Shown: one piece after another, positions 7,720 through 16,940 of the stretch
Layout: each line of letters begins with the position of its first letter
Numbering within the stretch: position 1 is the stretch's first letter
NCBI GenBank assembly: GCA_910579395.1
Contig: CAJTUC010000026.1
Coordinates: 1-48,935 of the forward strand
DNA: 48,935 nucleotides
DNA from: an uncultured Lachnospiraceae bacterium
GTDB lineage: Bacteria; Bacillota; Clostridia; Lachnospirales; Lachnospiraceae
Direction: 5' to 3'
The notes under the pieces: generated by a model
Database searches by the model: none
What the model was told of the DNA's origin: nothing
The model's input: the letters and a program-made list of their open reading frames with translations, nothing else
Translations under genes and position numbers: made by a program

Positions 7720-9492
7720 ATGAAAGAAGCAGATCATTCTCATAAAACTTTTCACCGGAACAAAACGGTCACAGTACTGTTCCTTTGCCTGGCTGTCTTT
7801 ATGGTGCTGATTGGAAGACTGGTTTATCTGATGGTCTTTCAGTCGGAATATTATATGGAAAAAGCCAAAGAACTGCATGAGAGAGAACGCAGTATCAAAG
7901 CTGCAAGGGGCAGGATTATTGATGCTAACGGAGAAATTCTTGCCGATAACAGGACGGTATGCACCATATCGGTCATTCACAATCAGATAGAAGATGCGGA
8001 GCAGGTTATTGCCGTATTGTCAAAAGAACTGGGACTGTCGGAGGACTATGTCAGAAAACGTGTAGAGAAGTATTCCGCGATTGAAAAAATCAAAAGCAAC
8101 GTGGATAAATCCGTGGGCGATACGATCAGGTCCTATGAGTTGGCGGGGGTCAAGGTGGATGAGGATTATAAAAGGTATTATCCCTATGACTCTCTTGCTT
8201 CTAAGGTACTCGGCTTTACGGGTGGAGACAATCAGGGCATTATCGGCCTGGAGGTCATTTATGAGGAATACTTGCAGGGTGAAGCGGGAATGATTTTGAC
8301 AGTGACGGATGCTAAAGGGGTCGAGGTGCCGGAAGCAGGAGAAGAGCGTATTGAGCCTGTGAACGGCAAAGATTTGTATATCAGTCTGGATATGAATATC
8401 CAGAGTTATGCGACGCAGCTTGCCATGCAGACGATGGAGACGAAGCAGGCGGAGAGCGTTTCGATTATTGTGATGAACCCGCAGAACGGTGAAATCAAGG
8501 CGATGGTCAACGTGCCGGAATTTGACCTGAACAATCCCTATACGCTGCCGGAAGATCTGGAGGAAGCGGACCTGGATGCAGAGAAAAAGCAGGAGCTTTT
8601 GAATGCCATGTGGCGAAACGGCTGTATCAACGATACTTATGAGCCGGGTTCCACGTTTAAAACAGTAACTGCTGCAGCGGCACTGGAAGAAGGGGTCGTT
8701 ACAGTTGATGATACGTTCAGCTGTCCGGGCTATGTCATGGTAGAGGACAGAAAAATCAGATGCCATAAGGTTGCAGGCCACGGAGCGGAAAATTTCGTGC
8801 AGGCGACGATGAATTCCTGCAATCCCGTTTTCGTAACAGTGGGACTGCGGCTCGGCGTGGATAATTATTATAAGTATTTTAAACAGTTCGGACTGCTTGA
8901 TAAGACGGGAATCGACCTGCCGGGTGAGGCGGGAACGATCATGCACAAGAAGGAGAATATCGGACTGGTGGAACTTGCAACAATCTCCTTTGGCCAGTCC
9001 TTTCAGATTACGCCGATTCAACTGGCGGTAACGGTCTCCTCTTTTGTCAACGGCGGAAGGCGCGTAACGCCGCACTTCGGCGTACGGGTAGCCGATACGG
9101 ACGGAAGCAACAGCCAGTCGTTTGCTTATCAGGTCAGGGAAAATGTCGTGTCCGCGGAGACATCGGAGACGATGAAGTATCTGTTAGAGCAGGTCGTGGA
9201 AAGCGGCGGCGGCCAGAAAGCTTATATCGAGGGATACCGCATCGGCGGAAAGACCGCCACGAGTCAGACTCTGCCGAGAGGGAGCGGTAAATATATTGCA
9301 TCTTTTATTGGCTTTGCGCCTGCAGATAATCCTGAGATACTCGCGCTTTGCATCATCAATCATCCACAGGGGGTTTACTATGGAGGTCAGATTGCGGCAC
9401 CGGTGGTAAAACAGCTTTTTGAAAATATTCTTCCTTATTTGGATAATATGGACTATAATAACAGAAGTGACTCCAGTGGGAGTCACTTCTGA
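7720..9492 (+). CDS. Second class B penicillin-binding protein (SpoVD-like), KTA triad
   Basis: The 590-residue transpeptidase has an N-terminal anchor (about 17-37), a dimerisation domain (RGRIIDANGEILA), and catalytic motifs S311-T-F-K314 and S366-C-N368. The third motif reads K511-T-A513 instead of KTG. It is followed by the normal TSQTLPRGSGKY and SFIGFAPADNPEI, so the fold looks intact. In spore formers such a tandem copy is often SpoVD, for cortex peptidoglycan, but class B members of this size are hard to separate by eye. The ribosome site is weak (GAAAG right next to ATG 7720). The last codons run into the tandem repeat region. Confidence 0.88.
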   Translation: MKEADHSHKTFHRNKTVTVLFLCLAVFMVLIGRLVYLMVFQSEYYMEKAKELHERERSIKAARGRIIDANGEILADNRTVCTISVIHNQIEDAEQVIAVLSKELGLSEDYVRKRVEKYSAIEKIKSNVDKSVGDTIRSYELAGVKVDEDYKRYYPYDSLASKVLGFTGGDNQGIIGLEVIYEEYLQGEAGMILTVTDAKGVEVPEAGEERIEPVNGKDLYISLDMNIQSYATQLAMQTMETKQAESVSIIVMNPQNGEIKAMVNVPEFDLNNPYTLPEDLEEADLDAEKKQELLNAMWRNGCINDTYEPGSTFKTVTAAAALEEGVVTVDDTFSCPGYVMVEDRKIRCHKVAGHGAENFVQATMNSCNPVFVTVGLRLGVDNYYKYFKQFGLLDKTGIDLPGEAGTIMHKKENIGLVELATISFGQSFQITPIQLAVTVSSFVNGGRRVTPHFGVRVADTDGSNSQSFAYQVRENVVSAETSETMKYLLEQVVESGGGQKAYIEGYRIGGKTATSQTLPRGSGKYIASFIGFAPADNPEILALCIINHPQGVYYGGQIAAPVVKQLFENILPYLDNMDYNNRSDSSGSHF

Positions 9493-9645
9493 CCAGAAGC
9501 GGCTCCAGCGGGAGTCACATCTGACTAGAAGCGACTTTGCTGCTTCCGGGAATTGGCTCCAGCGGGAGTCACATCTGACTAGAAGCGGCTTTGCTGCTTC
9601 CGGGAATTGGCTCCAGCGGGAGTCATATCTGAACAGAAGCGGCTC
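9469..9645 (+). repeat. 54-bp tandem repeat between second PBP and mraY
   Basis: Two complete units (9501-9554, 9555-9608) are nearly identical. A partial third (9609-9645) follows and a diverged partial unit precedes them (about 9469-9500, overlapping the end of the PBP gene). Each unit holds two hairpins: GRCTCC/GGAGTC around AGCG or AGTG, and GAAGC/GCTTC. The repeats read through as an 18-residue periodic peptide in one frame, but that frame has no ribosome site, so I regard it as non-coding. Confidence 0.85.
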
Positions 9646-9707
9646 AGAGGGAACCGCATCCGGGAAGTCCGGAGAATGACGTTGGTAGAAGATAAAGGAG
9701 GCATAGG

Positions 9708-10667
9708 ATGAATGCTACAATTTTGATGTCGGTAATCATTTCATTTGCGATCAGTGTTGTTTTGGGACCGGTCGTAATACCGTTTCTGAAGCGGCTGAAA
9801 GTAGGCCAGACTGTCAGGGATGAAGGGCCGAAGGAGCATTTGAAAAAGAATGGAACGCCTACGATGGGCGGCATCCTGATTTTGATCAGTATTGTAGCGA
9901 CTTCGATTCTTTATGTAAGAGAGTATCCCCGTATCATTCCGATTCTGTTCGTGACGATGGGATTCGGGCTGATCGGTTTTCTGGATGATTATATCAAGGT
10001 TGTCTTAAAGCGTTCGATGGGGCTTCGGGCGTGGCAGAAGATGGCGCTGCAGATTATCGTGACCGGGGTATTTGCCTATTATATTACACACTATACCGAT
10101 GTGTCTCTGGCGATGAAAATTCCTTTTATGCCGGGTGTTACATTGGATTTTGGCATTTTGAACATTCCGATTCTGTTCTTCATCGTTATCGGCACGGTAA
10201 ACGGTGCGAACTTTACGGATGGTGTGGATGGGCTGGCGAGTTCCGTTACGGTTCTGATCGCAACATTCTTTACGGTCGTTGCAATCGGCTTACAGAGCGG
10301 AATCGAGCCGATCACCTGTGCGGTTGTCGGCGCGTTGCTCGGCTTTTTGCTGTTCAACGTACATCCGGCGAGCGTTTTTATGGGAGATACCGGTTCGCTC
10401 GCACTTGGCGGATTTGTGGCGGCAACGGCCTATATGATGCAGATGCCGATTTTTCTGGCAATTGTTGCGTTTATCTATGTAATAGAAGTGTTGTCCGTTG
10501 CCATTCAGGTATCTTATTTTAAAATATCGGGTGGAAAGCGCATATTTAAGATGGCGCCTATCCATCATCATTTTGAACTGTGCGGCTGGTCCGAGACGAG
10601 AGTGGTCGCAGTCTTTTCAATTATAACGGCGCTGCTCAGCCTGGTGGCGCTGATGGGATTAAGCTAA
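9708..10667 (+). CDS. mraY: Phospho-N-acetylmuramoyl-pentapeptide transferase
   Basis: MraY transfers phospho-MurNAc-pentapeptide from UDP to undecaprenyl phosphate, making lipid I in the membrane. The 319 residues show about ten hydrophobic segments and the family motifs: TPTMGGILI near residue 48, the Asp-Asp pair in GFLDDYIK, NFTDGVDGLA, NVHPASVFMGDTGS and the C-terminal MAPIHHHFELCGWSE. ATG 9708 follows AAAGGAGGCATAGG. It lies just downstream of the tandem repeats and about 40 bases ahead of murD. Confidence 0.98.
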   Translation: MNATILMSVIISFAISVVLGPVVIPFLKRLKVGQTVRDEGPKEHLKKNGTPTMGGILILISIVATSILYVREYPRIIPILFVTMGFGLIGFLDDYIKVVLKRSMGLRAWQKMALQIIVTGVFAYYITHYTDVSLAMKIPFMPGVTLDFGILNIPILFFIVIGTVNGANFTDGVDGLASSVTVLIATFFTVVAIGLQSGIEPITCAVVGALLGFLLFNVHPASVFMGDTGSLALGGFVAATAYMMQMPIFLAIVAFIYVIEVLSVAIQVSYFKISGGKRIFKMAPIHHHFELCGWSETRVVAVFSIITALLSLVALMGLS

Positions 10668-10709
10668 AAGGAACAGGTTGAGAGAAAAGTATAGTTATTA
10701 AGGAGAACG

Positions 10710-12089
10710 ATGTTGAATAAGAATACAGAGATGGAATTGAAGGGAAAAAAGATATTGGTAGTGGGCGCAGGCATCAGCGGTATTGGTGCGGTAGAGGTCC
10801 TTCGTAAAGTAGGAGCCTGCCCGGTTCTGTATGATGAAAAAGCGGCCAAAGAGGAAATAGAGAAGAAACTGCCGGCTTCCTGTATTTGTGAAATCGTGAC
10901 GGGAAGTCTTCCGGAAGCTGTAAAGGAAGAGGTTTCGCTTGCCGTTTTCAGTCCGGGTGTGCCGGTCGATACGCCGCTTGCCATGAGCCTGCGGGAAAAG
11001 GGTATCAGTATCTGGGGAGAGATAGAGCTTGCTTATGCCCTTGGAAAAGGCAGGGTGATCGCGATCACCGGAACGAACGGTAAGACCACGACGACCACTT
11101 TGGTCGGAGAAATCATGAAAAGGCATTTTGAGAGCGTGTATGTGGTGGGAAATATCGGGAATCCCTATACGCAGACAGCGCTTGAATCCACGGATGATAC
11201 GGTCACAGTGGCGGAGATCAGCAGTTTTCAGCTGGAAACGATTCAGTCTTTTCATCCCGTTGTGTCGGCAATTTTAAATATTACGCCTGACCACCTGAAC
11301 AGACATCACACGATGGAAAACTACATTGCAGTCAAGGAGCGGATTGCGGAGAATCAGACAAAGGACGATATATGTGTTTTAAATTATGAGGATGCGCATA
11401 CAGGAAAATTCGGAAAGAACTGCCCGGCGGACGTCATTTATTTTTCATCCGGCAGAAAGCTGGAAGAGGGCCTGTATCTTGACGGAGAAGAAATTTATCA
11501 GGCACACGGCGGTCATGCCGAAAGGCTCATGAACATTCACGAGATGAATCTGGTCGGCCTCTGTAATGTGGAAAACGTGATGGCGGCTATTGCAATCGCA
11601 CAGTCCGTCGGTGTGCCGATGGAAGAAATTCTGGAGACGGTGAAGCATTTTAAGGCGGTGGAGCACCGCATCGAATTTGTAGCATCCAAACGAGGGGTGG
11701 ATTATTACAATGACTCAAAGGCGACCAATCCGGACGCGGCCATTCAGGGAATCAAAGCGATGACAAAACCGACGGTCCTGATCGGCGGCGGTTACGATAA
11801 AGAGAGCGAGTATGACGAGTGGATCGAGGCGTTTGACGGGAAAGTAAAATGCCTTGTCCTGATCGGGCAGACAAGAGATAAGATCGCGGCATGTGCCAGA
11901 GCACACGGCATTGAAAATATCGTTTTTGCGGACAGTTTTAAAGAAGCGCTGGATATTTGCGTGGAAAAGGCAGTTTCCGGCGATGCGGTCCTGCTTTCTC
12001 CTGCCTGTGCGAGTTGGGGGATGTTTCCGAATTATGAGGTAAGAGGCAGGGAATTTAAAGAGTATGTTGAGCAGCTAAAGGAGTTATGA
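10710..12089 (+). CDS. murD: UDP-N-acetylmuramoylalanine--D-glutamate ligase
   Basis: MurD adds D-glutamate to UDP-MurNAc-L-Ala using ATP, in the cytoplasm. It has 459 residues in three domains: an N-terminal Rossmann-like UDP-binding part (KKILVVGAGISGIGA), a central Mur ligase ATPase with GTNGKTT at residues 121-127, and a C-terminal domain with DSKATNPDA and the LSPACASWG motif. The start follows AAGGAGAACG. The gene overlaps ftsW by 4 bases (ATGA), implying translational coupling. Confidence 0.97.
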   Translation: MLNKNTEMELKGKKILVVGAGISGIGAVEVLRKVGACPVLYDEKAAKEEIEKKLPASCICEIVTGSLPEAVKEEVSLAVFSPGVPVDTPLAMSLREKGISIWGEIELAYALGKGRVIAITGTNGKTTTTTLVGEIMKRHFESVYVVGNIGNPYTQTALESTDDTVTVAEISSFQLETIQSFHPVVSAILNITPDHLNRHHTMENYIAVKERIAENQTKDDICVLNYEDAHTGKFGKNCPADVIYFSSGRKLEEGLYLDGEEIYQAHGGHAERLMNIHEMNLVGLCNVENVMAAIAIAQSVGVPMEEILETVKHFKAVEHRIEFVASKRGVDYYNDSKATNPDAAIQGIKAMTKPTVLIGGGYDKESEYDEWIEAFDGKVKCLVLIGQTRDKIAACARAHGIENIVFADSFKEALDICVEKAVSGDAVLLSPACASWGMFPNYEVRGREFKEYVEQLKEL

Positions 12090-13261
12090 GCGTGGCGGAA
12101 AGAGGTTCATCCCGTAGAAAATCAAATATTGCGAATTTTATGGATTATACACTGTTATTTATTGTCATTTTCCTGTTGGGATTCGGTCTTGTGATGGTAT
12201 ATTCCACAAGTTCCTATTCGGCGAATCTGCAGTTTGACGGAGATTCCGCCTGGTATTTCAGGAAACAGCTCGGCGCAACGGCAGTCGGTCTCGTGGCAAT
12301 GATGGTCGTGGCAAATATTCCATATCATTTCTGGGAACGTTTTGCGATGCTAGGATATATCGTTTCCGTTGTCCTGATCTTATTGATCATTCCGTTCGGA
12401 ACGGAATCCCATGGTGCAAAAAGATGGCTGAATATTGCCGGTATTTCCGTACAGCCGGCGGAGATTGCAAAGCTGGGAATGATTCTTTTTCTGGCGAGCA
12501 TGATCTGTTCGATGGGAAAGGGCATCCGACAGCGGAAAGGATTCCTCACGGTGTTAGCAGTGCCCATGCCGATTGCCCTGATGTTGTGGCGGATCACGTC
12601 GAACCTGAGTTCCGCGATCATTGTTATGGGGATTGCAGTGTTGATGTTGTTCGTGGCCTGCCCGGACTATAAGCGGTTTGTGATTCTTGGACTGGTCACG
12701 ATCGCGGCGGCTGCTATCATTGTTTTTATTATCGTAAAAATGGCGGAATCGGGCGCAGACGATCTGGGAGGATTCCGTGGCGCGCGTATTCTGGCGTGGC
12801 TGAATCCGGAGGCTTATGCCAGTGGAAAAGGTTTCCAGACACTGCAGGGGCTTTACGCCATCGGTTCCGGAGGGATTCTTGGTAAAGGGCTTGGCAACAG
12901 CAAGCAGAAGCTGGGCTTCATACCGGAGGCGCAGAACGATATGATCTTCTCGATCATTTGTGAAGAACTCGGACTGTTTGGGGCAATCGCCGTTATTTTG
13001 ATGTTTATCATGCTCATCTGGCGTTTTATGATCATCGCCAACAATGCGCCGGACTTATTCGGGGCTCTGCTGGTAGTCGGTGCGCTTGGACATATAGCAA
13101 TTCAGGTCATTTTGAACATAGCCGTTGTAACGAATACGATTCCGAATACAGGTATTTCCCTTCCTTTTATCAGTTATGGCGGTACTTCCGTATTGTTTTT
13201 GCTGATTGAAATCGGGCTCGTGCTGAGTGTGGCAAAGGGAATCCGGTTAAAAGATTTATAA
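12086..13261 (+). CDS. ftsW: SEDS-family lipid II polymerase FtsW (or SpoVE)
   Basis: This SEDS glycosyltransferase has 391 residues and about ten membrane segments. Typical blocks are MVYSTSSY near the N-terminus, GAKRWL, QPAEIAKLGMILFLA, the loop with NPEAYASGKGFQTLQGLYAIGSGG, QNDMIFSIICEE, and PNTGISLPFISYGGTS near the end. SEDS proteins polymerise lipid II together with a class B PBP; two such PBPs lie upstream. In Clostridia the gene in this place is called either ftsW or spoVE, and sequence alone does not settle which. No murG follows it. Confidence 0.93.
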   Translation: MSVAERGSSRRKSNIANFMDYTLLFIVIFLLGFGLVMVYSTSSYSANLQFDGDSAWYFRKQLGATAVGLVAMMVVANIPYHFWERFAMLGYIVSVVLILLIIPFGTESHGAKRWLNIAGISVQPAEIAKLGMILFLASMICSMGKGIRQRKGFLTVLAVPMPIALMLWRITSNLSSAIIVMGIAVLMLFVACPDYKRFVILGLVTIAAAAIIVFIIVKMAESGADDLGGFRGARILAWLNPEAYASGKGFQTLQGLYAIGSGGILGKGLGNSKQKLGFIPEAQNDMIFSIICEELGLFGAIAVILMFIMLIWRFMIIANNAPDLFGALLVVGALGHIAIQVILNIAVVTNTIPNTGISLPFISYGGTSVLFLLIEIGLVLSVAKGIRLKDL

Positions 13262-13334
13262 GTACAAGATAATTTTTGCGGTTTTCTCCATATAGATAAA
13301 GTAGGTCATATATTATCTGCTTTGAGGGTTTGCT

Positions 13335-14627
13335 ATGGATGCGATTCAGATATATGGTGGAAACTGCCTGAAAGGTCAGGTTAAGATACAAGGCTCCAAA
13401 AATGCGGCGCTGCCGATTTTGGCGGCGGCTCTTTTGATAAACGGCGTTTGTGAGATAGAAAATTGTCCGATGATCAGCGATGTATATCATATGCTTCGTC
13501 TGATGGAAAGTTTATGCTGTACAATAGACCGGGATGGACATACCATAAGGGTAGATGCTTCTGCTGTATCCAGATGCGATATGCCGTCGGATTCCGTCTG
13601 CGTCATGCGTTCTTCCATTATGCTGCTCGGTGCATTGCTTGCCCGTACGGGAAGCGTCAGTATGCAGTATCCGGGTGGCTGCGTCATTGGTAAAAGGCCC
13701 ATCGACCTGCATCTTCAGGGATTGCGGAGAATGGGGGTAGTCATTCAGGAACGGGAAGACGGATTTGATGCGGAGACAAAAGAACTGACCGGGGCCATAC
13801 ACAGGCTTCCTTTTGTCAGTGTGGGCGCTACAGAAAATCTTATACTGGCATCGGTGCTCGCCAAAGGAGATACGGTCATCCAGAATGCTGCGCAGGAGCC
13901 GGAAATAACTGCTTTATGCGGTTTCCTGCAAAAAGCGGGTGCGGATATCGAGGGCGCCGGCACGAAAACGCTCCGTATCCGGGGCGTAGAAAAACTGCAT
14001 GAGGTCACATACCGGGTTCCGGCCGACCGAATCGTGGCGGGCACTTATCTGGCGGCGTGCCTGTGCTGCGGCGGTGAAATTTTCTTAAAAGCGGCACCCT
14101 GTATGCAGATGAAGGCTGTCAGCGCGGCCGCTTCTTCCATGGGAGCAGAAATCGGGGAAAGCGAAGAAGGTCTCTTTGCCGCCTGCAGAGAGAGAAGAGT
14201 GATGCCGCCCGGACTTGTGACAGAGTGCTATCCGGGATTTCCGACGGATTTACAGTCCGCTTTTCTGGCAGCAATGACATTGGCAGATGGTGAAGGTGTT
14301 CTGGAAGAGACGATTTTTGAGAACCGGTTCCGCATTGTGCCGCAGCTGCAGCAGATGGGCGCGAAAATTCAGTGTCAGAACAACCGTGTCTGTGTGTCGG
14401 GTGTTGAGCGGCTTCACGGAACGAATCTTGTGGCGGAGGAACTGCGCGGCGGAGCGGCATTAGTGCTTGCAGGCAGCGCGGCGGAGGGCAGGAGCGTGAT
14501 AAAGAACTGCCATTTTATTGAAAGAGGTTATGAGGATATCTGCCAGGATATGTGTTCGCTCGGCGTAAAGTGTGAAGTGCGGAAAGAATTCCTAAGCCAG
14601 CCTAAGGCGCTGACTAAGAAATTCTGA
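13335..14627 (+). CDS. murA: UDP-N-acetylglucosamine 1-carboxyvinyltransferase
   Basis: MurA catalyses the first committed step of peptidoglycan synthesis, transferring enolpyruvate from PEP to UDP-GlcNAc. The 430 residues start with the classical GGNCLKGQVKIQGSKNAALP. The PEP-binding, fosfomycin-target cysteine is C116 in PGGCVIGKRPIDLH. Inverse alpha/beta repeats typical of the EPT fold follow, including the GFPTDLQSAF block. ATG 13335 follows GAGGG at 6 bases. It sits where many Clostridia have murG/murB, between ftsW and ftsQ. Confidence 0.95.
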   Translation: MDAIQIYGGNCLKGQVKIQGSKNAALPILAAALLINGVCEIENCPMISDVYHMLRLMESLCCTIDRDGHTIRVDASAVSRCDMPSDSVCVMRSSIMLLGALLARTGSVSMQYPGGCVIGKRPIDLHLQGLRRMGVVIQEREDGFDAETKELTGAIHRLPFVSVGATENLILASVLAKGDTVIQNAAQEPEITALCGFLQKAGADIEGAGTKTLRIRGVEKLHEVTYRVPADRIVAGTYLAACLCCGGEIFLKAAPCMQMKAVSAAASSMGAEIGESEEGLFAACRERRVMPPGLVTECYPGFPTDLQSAFLAAMTLADGEGVLEETIFENRFRIVPQLQQMGAKIQCQNNRVCVSGVERLHGTNLVAEELRGGAALVLAGSAAEGRSVIKNCHFIERGYEDICQDMCSLGVKCEVRKEFLSQPKALTKKF

Positions 14628-14654
14628 GATAGCTCCGCATCGCTTCTTCGTACC

Positions 14655-14682
14655 GGAGAATCGCATCGCGATGCAGTTCTCC
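14655..14682. repeat. Hairpin between murA and ftsQ, related to dispersed module
   Basis: GGAGAA (14655-14660) pairs with TTCTCC (14677-14682), and the interior contains the palindrome GCATCGCGATGC. The context (CCGGAGAATCGC ... TTCTCCAGGGGCTT) matches the hairpin that follows the dispersed element at 31508-31530. Confidence 0.6.
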
Positions 14683-14710
14683 AGGGGCTTATTGTAAAGG
14701 AATAAAAGGT

Positions 14711-15550
14711 ATGGGCAGCAAGAAGGTCGTAAAAAAACTGAATAAGAAGAATCCTCATTTGCGGCTTGTCAAGAACAATACGGGAAAGGGAAAGCAGAAG
14801 GAACAGATAGAACAGAAGATTCGTTTTGGCAGAGCGAAGCGGATCATCATCCTTTCTGTGCTCCTTTTCCTGCTGCTTACGCTGTTCGTATCAGGATATA
14901 TTTATATTGTGGAAAATTATACGGTCACGACCGTTTATGTGGAAGGCAATCTTCATTATACAAATGAGGAGATCATGGAGATGGTCATGGATGGGAGATA
15001 TGGAAATAACTCTATTTTTCTGTCTTTGAAATATCGGGATAAGGGCGTTGATAACATTCCTTTTATCCAGACGATGGATGTTTCTGTTGAAGCGAGGGAT
15101 ACCATCAGGATTAAGGTATATGAAAAGGCCGTAGCGGGCTATGTGGCATATCTTGGAAGGTATATTTATTTTGATAAGGATGGTATCGTGGTGGAGACAG
15201 CGGAAGAAAAAACGCTGGGAATCCCGCAGGTAACGGGGCTTTCTTTTTCCCATGTAATCCTGCATGAACCGCTCCCTGTAGAGAATCAGGCAGTTTTTGA
15301 GGATATTCTGAACATTACGCAGCTGCTTGAAAAGTATTCCCTGCCGGTGGACAAGATTTATTTTTCGCCGGATTATGAGGTGACGCTGATCTTTGGAGAC
15401 GCGAGAGTGGCAATGGGCTCCAGTGACGATATTGACGAGAAGATCATGAGGCTGCAGTATATGCTTCCAAGTCTGGAAGGAAAGAGCGGAACGTTGGATT
15501 TGAGAGAATATACAGAGGACACCAAGACCATCAGTTTTGAACCGGATTAA
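14711..15550 (+). CDS. ftsQ: Cell division protein FtsQ/DivIB
   Basis: A 279-residue bitopic membrane protein: a basic N-terminal tail (residues 1-40), one membrane helix (about 41-62, IIILSVLLFLLLTLFVSGY), and an outside POTRA domain beginning VTTVYVEGNLHYTNEEI. A beta domain with RYIYFDKDGIVVE and a terminal segment follow. The overall plan is that of DivIB/FtsQ, which bridges the FtsL/DivIC pair and the septal synthases. ATG 14711 follows AAAGGAATAAAAGGT. It is followed by its own promoter-bearing gap before ftsZ. Confidence 0.88.
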   Translation: MGSKKVVKKLNKKNPHLRLVKNNTGKGKQKEQIEQKIRFGRAKRIIILSVLLFLLLTLFVSGYIYIVENYTVTTVYVEGNLHYTNEEIMEMVMDGRYGNNSIFLSLKYRDKGVDNIPFIQTMDVSVEARDTIRIKVYEKAVAGYVAYLGRYIYFDKDGIVVETAEEKTLGIPQVTGLSFSHVILHEPLPVENQAVFEDILNITQLLEKYSLPVDKIYFSPDYEVTLIFGDARVAMGSSDDIDEKIMRLQYMLPSLEGKSGTLDLREYTEDTKTISFEPD

Positions 15551-15613
15551 CTGGTAATTCTTCCCATCTTAACGATAAAGTATAAAATCAGAATGAAAAT
15601 CGAAAAAATGGGG

Positions 15614-15642
15614 TTGTTAATTTGAAAAAATAATTGTATGAT
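15614..15642 (+). promoter_or_regulatory. Promoter for ftsZ
   Basis: TTGTTA (15614-15619), a 17-base spacer and TATGAT (15637-15642) lie 41 bases before the ftsZ start. This would let ftsZ be transcribed apart from the upstream cluster. Confidence 0.6.
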
Positions 15643-15683
15643 AATCTATATGAGTTTATTTTGGAATAAAAGGAGGTACTACC

Positions 15684-16922
15684 TTGCTTGAGATTAAGAC
15701 AAACGATGCTGAATCCGCTGCAAAAATAATCGTTATAGGCGTTGGTGGAGCGGGTAATAATGCTGTTAATAGAATGATTGATGAAAGTATTGACGGAGTG
15801 GACTTTATCGGAATCAATACGGACAAGCAGGCGTTACAGCTCTGTAAGGCTCCCAAACTGCTGCAGATCGGTGAGAAACTTACAAAGGGATTAGGGGCTG
15901 GCGCCAAGCCGGAGATTGGCGAGAAGGCCGCAGAAGAGAGCGAAGAAGAGATTGCGCTGGCGTTGAAAGGCGCGGATATGGTATTCGTGACATGCGGTAT
16001 GGGAGGCGGAACCGGAACCGGCGCCGCGCCCGTCGTTGCCAAACTGGCAAAGGACATGGGAATTTTGACGGTAGGCGTTGTGACCAAGCCTTTTCGTTTT
16101 GAGGCAAAGGCGCGTATGGTCAATGCGCTGAGCGGTATCGATAAGATTAAGGATAATGTGGACACGTTGATCGTCATTCCCAACGATAAATTATTGGAAA
16201 TTGTTGACAGGAGGACGACCATGCCGGACGCTTTGAAGAAAGCGGACGAAGTATTACAGCAGGCAGTGCAGGGCATTACGGACCTGATTAATGTGCCGGC
16301 TGTTATCAATCTTGACTTTGCTGATGTGCAGACTGTTATGAAGGACAAGGGAATTGCTCATATCGGCATCGGCGCCGGTAAAGGAGAGGACAAGGCGAGT
16401 GAAGCGGTCAAGATGGCGGTAGAGAGCCCGCTGCTTGAAACGACGATTTCCGGCGCAACACATGTTATTATTAATGTGTCCGGTGATATTTCACTGGCGG
16501 ATGCTTCGGATGCGGCTGATTACGTCAGAGATCTGACAGGTGATGATGTTAACATTATCTTTGGTGCCATGTATGATGCGAATATGTCGGATACCTGTAA
16601 GGTGACGATCATTGCAACGGGCATTGAAGAGAAAACGAACCAGTTAAAGGGACTTGGATTCAAGTCGGCATACATAACGCCCACATCTTTACAGGGCAAG
16701 GCGCCCGGAACGAATGCCGCTGCCGGTCATGTCGGTTTTGGAACGGCAAATCTGGGGATTCGTCCTTCTTCTATCCTGGCCGGACAGGGAACCGCGGCGG
16801 GGACATCGGGAGAAGCACAGCAGGAGGTCAGACCGATAGCCGGAATTAACCGGGCAACGGATATCAAGAGTTCGGTGGAAGAGAAATCGCTGAAGATTCC
16901 GGATTTCTTACAGAGAAAATAA
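15684..16922 (+). CDS. ftsZ: Cell division GTPase FtsZ
   Basis: FtsZ is the tubulin-like GTPase that forms the division ring. The 412 residues contain the nucleotide-binding loop KIIVIGVGGAGNNAV, the tubulin signature GGGTGTG at residues 107-113, the T7 loop NLDFADV with its catalytic Asp, and a C-terminal linker ending in IPDFLQRK, the conserved tail that binds partners. The start is a TTG at 15684, set by AGGAGGT at 15671-15677 six bases upstream and by the expected N-terminus. No ftsA gene adjoins it, so the membrane tether must be encoded elsewhere. Confidence 0.98.
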   Translation: MLEIKTNDAESAAKIIVIGVGGAGNNAVNRMIDESIDGVDFIGINTDKQALQLCKAPKLLQIGEKLTKGLGAGAKPEIGEKAAEESEEEIALALKGADMVFVTCGMGGGTGTGAAPVVAKLAKDMGILTVGVVTKPFRFEAKARMVNALSGIDKIKDNVDTLIVIPNDKLLEIVDRRTTMPDALKKADEVLQQAVQGITDLINVPAVINLDFADVQTVMKDKGIAHIGIGAGKGEDKASEAVKMAVESPLLETTISGATHVIINVSGDISLADASDAADYVRDLTGDDVNIIFGAMYDANMSDTCKVTIIATGIEEKTNQLKGLGFKSAYITPTSLQGKAPGTNAAAGHVGFGTANLGIRPSSILAGQGTAAGTSGEAQQEVRPIAGINRATDIKSSVEEKSLKIPDFLQRK

Positions 16923-16940
16923 TAGCGCAAAAAAGAACAG

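Noticed and set aside
9501..9645. CRISPR-like array
   Set aside because: The repeats are directly adjacent with no unique spacers and there are no cas genes.
9419..9679. ORF with periodic 18-residue peptide
   Set aside because: It is only the read-through of the 54-bp tandem repeat, has no ribosome site and begins inside the PBP gene.
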